Positions 34,092 through 42,389 of a stretch of DNA of 64,000 bases are shown here, piece after piece. The position numbers and the translations under genes are program-made. The stretch is from Saprospiraceae bacterium. GTDB taxonomy: Bacteria; Bacteroidota; Bacteroidia; Chitinophagales; Saprospiraceae. The notes under the pieces were generated by a model. The model did not search any database. It saw only the letters and a list, made by a program, of their open reading frames with translations, and was not told where the DNA came from. The stretch covers positions 17,889 through 81,888 of the forward strand of contig JAHDBH010000001.1 in the NCBI GenBank assembly GCA_020630495.1. The letters run 5' to 3'. Numbering within the stretch: position 1 is the stretch's first letter; each line of letters opens with the position of its first letter.

Positions 34092-35468
34092 TTACTGTGC
34101 AAGGATGATATATTGCCATGGAGCCAAGGCATAGTTGCCATCAGCGATCGTGAGGTCTTGGTTGCTTAGACTTGACTGGCTTTTGATCGAAAGATCCGCT
34201 ACAGGGAAACTCTGATCCTGATCTGTCAGATTGAAGATGCCATAGACTTTACTATCGCCAAGACTGCGCTGGATGATGAGCACCTTCTCCGTAGTTCCAT
34301 CAAAGGATATATCGCCGCCCTCCTCGCCATGACGCAAGGCAGGATGCTTGTGCTTGAGCTCGGCTAGATCCGTGTAGAAGCCTTGCCATGCATAGTCGTT
34401 CCAGTCGATAGGATCCCGCTGAAAAAACTCGAGTCGCTTGGTGATAGGTGCTTCCATCCCACTATAGATCAGCGGCATGCCATCCATGAGAAATGTCACC
34501 GCTGCAAAGGTCTGTGCACCGTCTCCATATCGTTCTTCTACTGTGCCATTCCAGCTATTTTCGTCGTGATTGCTGGTGAAGTACATGTGAAAACCTTTAG
34601 ATATCTTCTCTTGATCCTCGGCATGATAAGCTGGGATGTCGAGAGCTGTCTTTTTACCTGCGGCGACTTCATTGGACAGGTGCATGTAAGTCCATGCATA
34701 GCTAGCATGGAAGCCTGCGCTATCTCTGTGCTCGGGTATTTCTGCCTCTGCGAGTAGGAAGCACCGCTTAGTCTCCATGAGGGCTCGATTACAGTCTATC
34801 CAGAAGTCAGTAGGCACGCCATGCGCTACGTCCATACGAAAACCGTCAATATCCTTCTCCGTGAGCCACCACTTCATATCGTCGATCATAGCGGCGCGCA
34901 TCTCAGCATTGTCATAGTCCAGATCGGCTACATCTGTCCATCCCCAGGGAGTACCATCATCCTGTAGTGGATCGGTGATCTCGCCTTCAGCATTCTTTGT
35001 GTAGTATTCTGGATGATCAGTAATCCAGGCGTGATCCCATCCTGTATGATTGGGCACCCAGTCGAGGATAATATACATGCCTAGGTCATGGATCTTCTGG
35101 ATCATAGCGTCTACATCTTCCATGCTGCCGTACTCAGGGTTAGCACCACGGAAATCACTGGCCGCATAGTAGCTGCCGAGCTCGCCCTTGCGCTTTTTCT
35201 CGCTGATAGGGAATATGGGCATGAACCACAGGATGTCCACACCCATATCACGGATGCGCTCCAGATCATCGGTAAATGATTGGAAATCGCCTGCTTCGCT
35301 GTATTGTCGTAGATTGACTTCATAGATCACAGCATCATGCACCCAAGCTGGTGGATCCATGAGAGAGAGTTCGCTCTCAGATGTGGCATCACTATGTGTA
35401 GAGGAATCTTGCGTCTCTGGATCACAGGACCAGAGAAGGAGTAGGGCGAGTAAGGGTAGGTATTTCAT
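34092..35468 (-). CDS. GH13 alpha-amylase, lipoprotein
   Basis: 458 aa. Lipoprotein signal MKYLPLLALLLLWSCDPE (lipobox LWSC). Catalytic regions: DWVPNHTGWDHAW (region I), GFRMDVAHGVP (region II, nucleophile Asp), LLAEAEIPEH (region III, acid Glu) and FTSNHDENSWNGT (region IV). Compact SusG-like or neopullulanase-like enzyme, probably membrane-anchored, acting on maltodextrins. It overlaps the maltose phosphorylase start by 4 bp. Confidence 0.9.
   Translation of the reverse strand: MKYLPLLALLLLWSCDPETQDSSTHSDATSESELSLMDPPAWVHDAVIYEVNLRQYSEAGDFQSFTDDLERIRDMGVDILWFMPIFPISEKKRKGELGSYYAASDFRGANPEYGSMEDVDAMIQKIHDLGMYIILDWVPNHTGWDHAWITDHPEYYTKNAEGEITDPLQDDGTPWGWTDVADLDYDNAEMRAAMIDDMKWWLTEKDIDGFRMDVAHGVPTDFWIDCNRALMETKRCFLLAEAEIPEHRDSAGFHASYAWTYMHLSNEVAAGKKTALDIPAYHAEDQEKISKGFHMYFTSNHDENSWNGTVEERYGDGAQTFAAVTFLMDGMPLIYSGMEAPITKRLEFFQRDPIDWNDYAWQGFYTDLAELKHKHPALRHGEEGGDISFDGTTEKVLIIQRSLGDSKVYGIFNLTDQDQSFPVADLSIKSQSSLSNQDLTIADGNYALAPWQYIILAQ
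34181..34196 (-). repeat. Hairpin element copy (GATC-TTTC-GATC-AAAA)
   Basis: Inside the lipoprotein amylase gene, codons DLSIKS. Confidence 0.55.
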
Positions 35469-37798
35469 GATGGCTCAGATTGTGTAAGTGTGGTGATGGA
35501 GTGGCTATGGGATGTACCGCTTGCGACGGTGATCATCTCGTCATAGATATATACGTCATGGGATGTGTCGCTGTCATGGGATATAATCATTTCTGCTGGA
35601 GTGAGCTTCACGTGATATCCTACGCCTCTGTGGTGTAGTGAGAAGCTGAGTGTGTCCCACATCTCAGGCATATGCGGTGCGAGTGCAGGTCTTCCGTCTC
35701 GCAGATCATAGCCCGCTATACCTTCTACTAGTGCTATCCATACCCCAGCCATGCTCGTAATGTGACATCCTTCCCGGGTGTTGTTATTGTAGTCATCTAG
35801 GTCAAGTCTACAAGATCTGCGCAGGTGTAGTAGCGTCTGGTCCAGATCTCCAAGTCTCGCGGCTAGCATGCTGTGGATACATGGCGACAGCGATGACTCG
35901 TGCACCGTCAGCGGCTCATAGAAGTCATAGTTTTCACGTATGGTCTCTTCGTCATACTTATCACGCAGCATGTACAAGCCCTGTAGTACATCCGCTTGCT
36001 TGATATAGCATGAGCGCAGTATACGATCCCAGCTCTGGTGCTGGTATAGAGGTATCTGGTCCTCTGGTATAGATGATGCGGGCAAGATTTCCTTGTCGAG
36101 AAATCCATCTTGCTGTAGGAAGACCTTGCTTCCTTCCATGATGGGGTAGTACATCTGCTTCTCTACATCTCTCCAGTGTGCCTGCTCATCGTCTTGCCAT
36201 CTTACCTTGTCACTGATATCCTTCCAGCTCTCAGGGTCGGCATCTTTCAAGTAGTTGATGCACTCATCAGTGTATGATAAGCACCAAGCGGCCATGCGAT
36301 TCGTATACCAGTTGTTGTTGATGTTGTTCTCATATTCATTGGGTCCTGTGACACCTAGGATGACATAGGCTTCCTTGTCACGAGACCAGTGAGATCTCTG
36401 AGACCAAAATCGAGAGATGGCGATGAGCACCTCGAGCCCTCCCTGTGCGAGATAGTGCTTATCATCTGTGTACTGGATATAATTATAGATCGCGTAGGCG
36501 ATAGCGCTGTTTCTATGAATTTCTTCAAAGGTGATTTCCCATTCATTGTGACACTCTTCGCCATTCATGGTGACCATGGGATAGAGTGCCGCTCCATCAG
36601 AGAAGCCGAGTTTCTCGGCATTGGCTATGGCCTGGGGCAGATGTCGATAGCGGTAGAAGATCAACTTCTTGACCTTATCCTGCTCCTTGGTATGCAGGTA
36701 AAATGGTAAGCAATAGGCCTCTGTATCCCAGTAGGTCGTGCCACCATATTTCTCACCCGTAAATCCTTTGGGGCCAATATTGAGCCGGCCGTCCTCACAG
36801 TTGTATGTCTGTAATAGCTGGAATATGCAGAAGCGGATCCCTTGCTGTAGAGACGGATCACCATCTAGCTGCACGTCATGCTGCGTCCAGAGTTTGTCCC
36901 AGCTCTCAGCATGGGCGCTCATGAGCTCAGGAATGGTAGCATCCGCGATCATTCTAGGCATACGTAGCTCCTCTGAGAGCAGCTCTGACTGCGTATAGAA
37001 GAGAGGAGACTGTACGCGCACTTTCTTGTGAAGGGTAAATCGCTGACCTGCCTTTACTGTATCGAGGCTATAGTTGTGAATGACCACTTTGTCGCGCACG
37101 TCTATGCTGCCGGGTGGTATCAGCTCTCCATCAGAGCTAAGGCTGTTATCTGATGATACACGTACGGTAAACCCTGTCTTGAGCGTCTGGGCGGCTATGC
37201 AGGCCATGCGCTCATCTCCGTGACTGAAGAGGGGTTCCCAGAACTGGTCATCGTAGTTGGCATCCTCATTTCTCACATCAAAGTCAAGGACGGACTCGAT
37301 CTGTAGATCAGCCATGTCATCATGAAACTCAATCGTATAATCGAGTAGAGCGATTTCCTTGTGTGTCTGACTGATGCAGCGCTTACTATAGATAGTGAGT
37401 GTACTGCCATCATCCAGCTTAAGAGTGCACTTGCGTGATAGGACACCGCGCTTCATATCCAGCTCACGTGTAAAGCTGAGAATCTCGCAGCGATGTAGAT
37501 CTATGATCTGCTGATTGACCTGGACCTTGACGCTGGCCCAGTTGGCAGCATTGAGTACCTTGGCAAAGTACTCTGGGTAGCCATTTTTCCACCAGCCGAC
37601 CTTGGTCTTGTCGGGATAGTAGATTCCTGCGACATAGTTGCCTATGAGGGAGTCGCCTGTATACTCTTCTTCGAGATATCCTCTCTGCCCAAATCTCCCA
37701 TTACCTAGACTGAATGTCGCCTCGCTGATGCGATTGTACTCTGGGTGAAACTCGTCTTCTATGAGCTTCCATGGATCTATCTTGAGATATTGCTTCAT
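35465..37798 (-). CDS. Maltose phosphorylase-type GH65 enzyme
   Basis: 777 aa cytosolic protein. An N-terminal beta-sandwich (LIEDEFHPEYNRISEATFSLGNGRFGQRGYLEE) is followed by the (alpha/alpha)6 barrel with KYGGTTYWDTEAYCLPFYL and ILGVTGPNEYENNINNNWYTNRMAAW, where the GPNEY glutamate is the general acid. Family GH65 phosphorolyses maltose (or related disaccharides) to glucose plus beta-glucose-1-phosphate. The adjacent beta-phosphoglucomutase supports maltose-type activity, but kojibiose or trehalose specificity cannot be excluded. Coupled to both neighbours by 4-bp overlaps. Confidence 0.9.
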   Translation of the reverse strand: MKQYLKIDPWKLIEDEFHPEYNRISEATFSLGNGRFGQRGYLEEEYTGDSLIGNYVAGIYYPDKTKVGWWKNGYPEYFAKVLNAANWASVKVQVNQQIIDLHRCEILSFTRELDMKRGVLSRKCTLKLDDGSTLTIYSKRCISQTHKEIALLDYTIEFHDDMADLQIESVLDFDVRNEDANYDDQFWEPLFSHGDERMACIAAQTLKTGFTVRVSSDNSLSSDGELIPPGSIDVRDKVVIHNYSLDTVKAGQRFTLHKKVRVQSPLFYTQSELLSEELRMPRMIADATIPELMSAHAESWDKLWTQHDVQLDGDPSLQQGIRFCIFQLLQTYNCEDGRLNIGPKGFTGEKYGGTTYWDTEAYCLPFYLHTKEQDKVKKLIFYRYRHLPQAIANAEKLGFSDGAALYPMVTMNGEECHNEWEITFEEIHRNSAIAYAIYNYIQYTDDKHYLAQGGLEVLIAISRFWSQRSHWSRDKEAYVILGVTGPNEYENNINNNWYTNRMAAWCLSYTDECINYLKDADPESWKDISDKVRWQDDEQAHWRDVEKQMYYPIMEGSKVFLQQDGFLDKEILPASSIPEDQIPLYQHQSWDRILRSCYIKQADVLQGLYMLRDKYDEETIRENYDFYEPLTVHESSLSPCIHSMLAARLGDLDQTLLHLRRSCRLDLDDYNNNTREGCHITSMAGVWIALVEGIAGYDLRDGRPALAPHMPEMWDTLSFSLHHRGVGYHVKLTPAEMIISHDSDTSHDVYIYDEMITVASGTSHSHSITTLTQSEPS

Positions 37799-38460
37799 GA
37801 ATATAATTGCTTGATAAACTGTGCTAGACCCTGGGTATCAGCTACCAGATGGTCTGCATGACTCAGATGCTCCGCCGATCCTATACCTACTGAGAGCATA
37901 TGGACACTATTAGCCGCAGATACTCCGCTAGCGCTATCTTCTATGACTACACAGTCGGTAGGCTGTACTCCCAGTCGCTCTGCTGCTATCAGAAATACTT
38001 GGGGATCTGGCTTGCTACGCTGGATGTCTGTACCATCGCTGATGACTTCCATCCATCTATCCAGTGATGTAAGCCTTGCGATGTAGCGAGCATTTTTGCT
38101 AGAGGATCCTATGGCAAGTCGCTTACCCTCATCTTTGAGGATGGTGAGCACCTCGGCAATGCCAGGAAGCAAAGAGTGCTGATCCATGGTCTTGATGGAT
38201 TCGAGGTAGATTTCATTTTTTTCTACGAGGAGCGCGGTCTTTTCGTGAGTTGTGAGCTCAAGGCTTGGCTTCAGGCTCAGAATATAGTCCAGCGACTCGG
38301 CACGCGATATGCCTTTGAGATTCTCATTGTGCTCTGGTGTGAAGTCTACCCCCAGACGCTCGGCGATGCCACACCAGGACTGGTAGTGATAGGTGGCAGA
38401 GTCCACCAGGACTCCATCCATGTCAAATATGTAAGTAGATCGATCGGAGTAGTTCTTCAT
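37795..38460 (-). CDS. pgmB: Beta-phosphoglucomutase (HAD family)
   Basis: 221 aa. HAD motif I FDMDGVLVDSATYHYQSW with the catalytic pair DxD, the cap segment with LKGISRAESLDYIL, motif II IGSSSKN, and motif III/IV SKPDPQVFLIAAERLG...VIEDSASGVSAA. It converts beta-glucose-1-phosphate from the phosphorylase into glucose-6-phosphate. First gene of the four-gene maltodextrin operon. No -7 box was found upstream, but a TTCTCAG half site is present. Confidence 0.93.
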   Translation of the reverse strand: MKNYSDRSTYIFDMDGVLVDSATYHYQSWCGIAERLGVDFTPEHNENLKGISRAESLDYILSLKPSLELTTHEKTALLVEKNEIYLESIKTMDQHSLLPGIAEVLTILKDEGKRLAIGSSSKNARYIARLTSLDRWMEVISDGTDIQRSKPDPQVFLIAAERLGVQPTDCVVIEDSASGVSAANSVHMLSVGIGSAEHLSHADHLVADTQGLAQFIKQLYS

Positions 38461-38528
38461 CTGAGTGAGCTTCGTGTAAAAATAACACTTTGGCCCTTTC
38501 TCAGATCACATGGATCTAGGCCTCTGAT

Positions 38529-38831
38529 CTAAGTGTAGAGCTCTTGCCATCGCATGACTCCTCCTATGACATTTCTCACATTTTTAAATCCGCACTGGAC
38601 CAGAAAATCCTTAGCTTGGCCGCTTCTCGCTCCACTGCGGCAATGGATGATGATCTCCTCATCTTGCTGTGTCATCAGCTCTTCCATGTGATCTGGAAGG
38701 CTACCGAGAGGAATCAGATCTGCGCCTAGATTAAACTCGTCATACTCATGCTGTTCGCGCACGTCGATGAAGAGAAAGTCACGCTCACCGTCGAGCTTTG
38801 CTTTGAGTTCTGGAATTTCTATATCTGTCAT
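38529..38831 (-). CDS. Rhodanese-like sulfurtransferase domain protein
   Basis: 100 aa, single rhodanese domain. FLFIDVREQHEYDEFNLGADLIPLGSLP and the active-site loop IIHCRSGARSGQAKDFL (catalytic Cys) are clear. It is cytosolic, probably handling persulfide sulfur. Ends in VIGGVMRWQELY, a standard family ending. It lies 13 bp downstream of the PASTA gene. Confidence 0.92.
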   Translation of the reverse strand: MTDIEIPELKAKLDGERDFLFIDVREQHEYDEFNLGADLIPLGSLPDHMEELMTQQDEEIIIHCRSGARSGQAKDFLVQCGFKNVRNVIGGVMRWQELYT

Positions 38832-38844
38832 TTGTATAAGATGT

Positions 38845-39630
38845 TTATTGGCACTGAGGTGGTATCACTCCAGTGAGTACCACATGTATAGTGTCGCCCT
38901 GCTTGATGTCTCCACCCTCGATATAGCTCGGAGTCTGGGAGCTGACGTAGGACTGCGCAAGGTCTGTCACACTACCGTCTGTGCTGCGCTCGCCGAGTGT
39001 AAGAAGATTATTGTCCAGCAGAAACTTGGCTTCTTCATAGCTAAGGCAGACCAGATTGGGAATAGGGAAGTAGCCACCGCTTTTTTTGCTGAGGACAAAC
39101 TGGAGCGTGCCGCCCTTAGGTATCTCAAAGTCATCTTTGCGGCCTTGATTATCTACAATGGTCTTGCCTTTGTATCTTACTTCCATGATCATATCTGGAA
39201 GGCCTGAGTCGTAGACGTAGTCGACGGTTTCTGATTTGATCTCGTAAGCTTTGAGGAGTTCGCGCTCTTTGATAGAGTATTTTTCTCCATAGAGTCTTGG
39301 TAGATCAGCTACCTTGAGTAGATCGGCATTGTTCTTAGAGACTACGGCGTAGATCTTGCGATTGCGCTTCACTTGTGATCCTGGCTTGGGATTTTGATCT
39401 TGGATGATACCACCAGCCTTGCCTACGATAAATACACTATCGGTCACTACAATTTCAAAATCACGCTCATGGGCATCCTGTCTCGACTGTGAGAGCGGTT
39501 TATCTATATAGTCCGGTAGTGTGAGTTTCTCACCGTGATGCGTGTAAGCTCGCAACCACATGAATACTAGTACAAGCAGTACCAAGGTAGTGATAGCGAT
39601 GAGGATGAGATGCTTGAGCAGATACTTCAT
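38845..39630 (-). CDS. PASTA-domain membrane-anchored protein
   Basis: 261 aa. One N-terminal transmembrane helix (LILIAITTLVLLVLVFMWLRAY) is followed by about three PASTA repeats (starting near residues 40, 115 and 190; e.g. IIQDQNPKPGSQVKRNRKIYAVVS and VCLSYEEAKFLLDNNLLTLGERSTDGSVTDLAQSYVSSQTPSYIEGGDIKQGDTIHVVL). PASTA units bind cell-wall muropeptides in penicillin-binding proteins and kinases. Bacteroidota carry such stand-alone proteins next to Ddl genes. It overlaps the Ddl fusion by 4 bp. Confidence 0.85.
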   Translation of the reverse strand: MKYLLKHLILIAITTLVLLVLVFMWLRAYTHHGEKLTLPDYIDKPLSQSRQDAHERDFEIVVTDSVFIVGKAGGIIQDQNPKPGSQVKRNRKIYAVVSKNNADLLKVADLPRLYGEKYSIKERELLKAYEIKSETVDYVYDSGLPDMIMEVRYKGKTIVDNQGRKDDFEIPKGGTLQFVLSKKSGGYFPIPNLVCLSYEEAKFLLDNNLLTLGERSTDGSVTDLAQSYVSSQTPSYIEGGDIKQGDTIHVVLTGVIPPQCQ

Positions 39631-42308
39631 GATGTAGTGCTGACGGAGCTCGATCTGAGCATTCCATGCTGGATGATTCTGTCGATAAATCCTAGCGGGG
39701 ACAGATCCTCTAGCGCTGCTTGGTGGAAGATGCAGGTAGCTGGGGTCATGCCTGGTAGGCTATTGATTTCTATGATGATAGTTTCTATCTTTTCTGATTG
39801 GTTGTACACCCGCACAAAAGCATCTATCCGAGCATATCCTTCTACCTTCATCGTCTTAGCTGCGTGCAGGATGTCTGACTGCACTTTCGTGCAAATGCGC
39901 TCGTAGGAGATACTTTCTGTACCGAAACGCGCTGGAGTGAGATTTTGTCCCTCTCCAGCGAGAAACTTTTCTTCTAGACTGAGGATAGCTCCACTAGATA
40001 GGGCTTCTGACGGTGTCAAGGAGATCATATCACCGTCTGGCTGAGTGAGTACGCCTACCGTCACTTCCATGAACTGGTCCGCTCCCGAGGCAGTGATAAG
40101 AGATTCTATGAGTACTTGATCTTTCTGAGGAAATTCCTCCTTCGGATCAATTGACAAGCTCTCTCTATGTGCTGAGTGATCTGGATGACTTGTGGCCACA
40201 TCACCAAACATGATGGCCAGATAGGCAGCTAGCTCCTCGCTGTTGGTGATCTTCAAGACAGCGCTACTGCAGCCATCATCAACTGGCTTGAGGATCATGG
40301 GGTAGCCTATGCTCTTCTCGATTTCTCGTTGAGCAGCGCTCGGGTCACGGAGATAATCGCTGCGCTGATAGAGCAGCTGCTGTGTTACGGGAAATCCAGC
40401 GGCGCGGAGATGCTGGAGCGTCTGATATTTATTGATTGTCGTAGCTGATGACTCAGCGTCTGATCCATTGTACGCTATGTGATGGTCCTCCAGATCTCGC
40501 TGGATCTTGCCATCTTCTCCAGGTCGTCCGTGTAGAGCTATGAAGGCGAAGTCGATTTTACTCTGGAGCTGATCCAGGCTGATTTGTACTGGATGCTCTA
40601 CGGCATCTCGGTCGATATAATCTGCGAGGAGGTGAGCCGACCTTTGCCTCAGCTTAGCTGCAATGGGATGATGCTGGCTACGATGTACGCTGGCAGCTAT
40701 GTCATCTGCATTGTCCTTGAGAAGCAGATTGATGGGGAGTTGATGGAGTGTGTATTGTGATTCGTCTCCTGTGAGAAAGATGGGTATGGCGTGATATTGA
40801 TCGCTGCTATTGAGCTTTTCATAGATATTGCGTCCAGACTCTACCGAGATATGTCTTTCTGTGCTGTATCCTCCAAATATGACTCCTACTTTGATGCGAT
40901 GATCATATTGTTGGCTTTTGCGCGAAAGCGCCTCCTGCATCATCTCTATCATGCCTTGCAATCGCATATCCGCAGGTCGATTACTAGACCTTGCGAGCAG
41001 TGATATCTGGATGATATAGGAAATAAATTGGCTTGGACTGAGCCCTATCTCGGCCGCTTGATGAAAGAAAAATGAACTCGGTAGCATGCCCGAGGTCGTG
41101 TTGGGATCATTGAGGTATATCTGGCCGTCCTGCTGAATGAATCCGTCGATTCTCGCATACACCTCAAATCCAAAAAATGCGTAGAGCTCTTTGCACGCCG
41201 CTTGTATCTTTTCTATCTCTGAGACACTCATGTCTATCGGAGTGCGCTTCCTGGCTAGACCAGGTAGATACTTGGACTTGTAATCATAGAGTGCCTCGGA
41301 TTTCACGATTTCTGTAGGTGGGAGACTTATAGGATCTCCATCTGTTGTGTCGAGGACAATGCAAGAAAATTCACGACCTTCTATAAATTCCTCGAGTAGC
41401 ACAGTATGCTCGTCATTACTGCTGGTGATGACGATTTCTGTCTTGTCACTCGATCTGAGATACTGTAGCAAGTCTGCTGGATGATCTATGCGCTGGCCGT
41501 GTATCCAGACGGGCATGCCTATACCCTCGCGGATATCGGCTATAGTCTGCACGTAGCTGATCTGCTCCTCATCCGTCATGTCATTCCAGTCTATCTGTGA
41601 GAGACGCTGTCTGAAGAATGCATGCTCGCAGGCATGCTGCAAATCACTGGATGAGCTGCTGGGATCTAGGATGGAAACCCCTAGAGACGAGCCCTGAGAC
41701 GCAGGCCGCACTACGAGTGGAAATCCTACTTCATCTGCTAATCTATCCCGATAGCTCGGCCAGTCTGTATGATCCAACTCGGATCTATCAAGCATCATCA
41801 CCCTGGGACAGTCATACCCAGCTGCTTGCATGAGCTGCTTCTGGTACTTCTTATCTATACCTATGGCTGATGATCTGATACCGGCTCCACTATACGGTAT
41901 GTCAAGACTCTCTAGAAGTCCCTGCAGCTGGCCGTCTTCACCCCAGCTTCCATGCAGGCACAGGAAAGCAAAGTCAATGTGATCTGCAAGGTCGCTCCAG
42001 GTGATAGGCGTGCCGATCGTCGCTCGCATGGCGTGGAAGTCCGTGTCATGTGGCAGGGACTCTTCATAGATCTGAAAGTCTACGTCATGCTGAGGCTGAT
42101 AACTTACTGGAGGATAAAAATCTCGGATACTCCCTTTGTAGATATAGGGCCACTCCATGATGATCAGCTGCTTGTGCGCATCTACAAAAAGCGGAACAGG
42201 GTCGTAGAGTGTCTTGTCAAGATTATCATAGACAGTACGCCCGCCCGCAAAGGAAATCTCGCGCTCGCGCGAGGGACCTCCCATGAGTATACCTATGCGA
42301 AGTTTCAT
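39627..42308 (-). CDS. Tandem D-alanine-D-alanine ligase fusion
   Basis: 893 aa from MKLRIGILMGGPSREREIS. The track start 13 codons upstream is unlikely. It is two complete Ddl homologues head to tail (residues ~1-455 and ~470-890), about twice the normal length. The first half has EREISFAGG, LHGSWGEDGQLQGLLE, RPASQGSSLGV and a modified metal/ligand motif NDPNTTSGM. The second half has ERHISVESG, LHGRPGEDGKIQ, KPVDDGCSSAV and IEINSLPGMTPAT. Each half departs from the ATP-grasp consensus at different places, so both may be active, or one may be regulatory. Ddl makes the D-Ala-D-Ala of peptidoglycan. Co-transcribed with the PASTA and rhodanese genes. Confidence 0.88.
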   Translation of the reverse strand: MKLRIGILMGGPSREREISFAGGRTVYDNLDKTLYDPVPLFVDAHKQLIIMEWPYIYKGSIRDFYPPVSYQPQHDVDFQIYEESLPHDTDFHAMRATIGTPITWSDLADHIDFAFLCLHGSWGEDGQLQGLLESLDIPYSGAGIRSSAIGIDKKYQKQLMQAAGYDCPRVMMLDRSELDHTDWPSYRDRLADEVGFPLVVRPASQGSSLGVSILDPSSSSSDLQHACEHAFFRQRLSQIDWNDMTDEEQISYVQTIADIREGIGMPVWIHGQRIDHPADLLQYLRSSDKTEIVITSSNDEHTVLLEEFIEGREFSCIVLDTTDGDPISLPPTEIVKSEALYDYKSKYLPGLARKRTPIDMSVSEIEKIQAACKELYAFFGFEVYARIDGFIQQDGQIYLNDPNTTSGMLPSSFFFHQAAEIGLSPSQFISYIIQISLLARSSNRPADMRLQGMIEMMQEALSRKSQQYDHRIKVGVIFGGYSTERHISVESGRNIYEKLNSSDQYHAIPIFLTGDESQYTLHQLPINLLLKDNADDIAASVHRSQHHPIAAKLRQRSAHLLADYIDRDAVEHPVQISLDQLQSKIDFAFIALHGRPGEDGKIQRDLEDHHIAYNGSDAESSATTINKYQTLQHLRAAGFPVTQQLLYQRSDYLRDPSAAQREIEKSIGYPMILKPVDDGCSSAVLKITNSEELAAYLAIMFGDVATSHPDHSAHRESLSIDPKEEFPQKDQVLIESLITASGADQFMEVTVGVLTQPDGDMISLTPSEALSSGAILSLEEKFLAGEGQNLTPARFGTESISYERICTKVQSDILHAAKTMKVEGYARIDAFVRVYNQSEKIETIIIEINSLPGMTPATCIFHQAALEDLSPLGFIDRIIQHGMLRSSSVSTTS
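39881..39896 (+). repeat. Hairpin element copy (GCAC-TTTC-GTGC-AAAT)
   Basis: Inside the Ddl fusion, C-terminal half (codons ICTKV). Identical core to the intergenic copy at 8107. Confidence 0.6.
40916..40931 (-). repeat. Hairpin element copy (GCGC-TTTC-GCGC-AAAA)
   Basis: Inside the Ddl fusion, linker between halves (codons ALSRKS), in the opposite orientation to the 39881 copy. Confidence 0.6.
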
Positions 42309-42389
42309 GACAGAGTGGGATGTATAGGATTGATCATCTTTGTGCAAAGATCATATGTATGATTCATATCATGCGTATAGCTCGAGATA

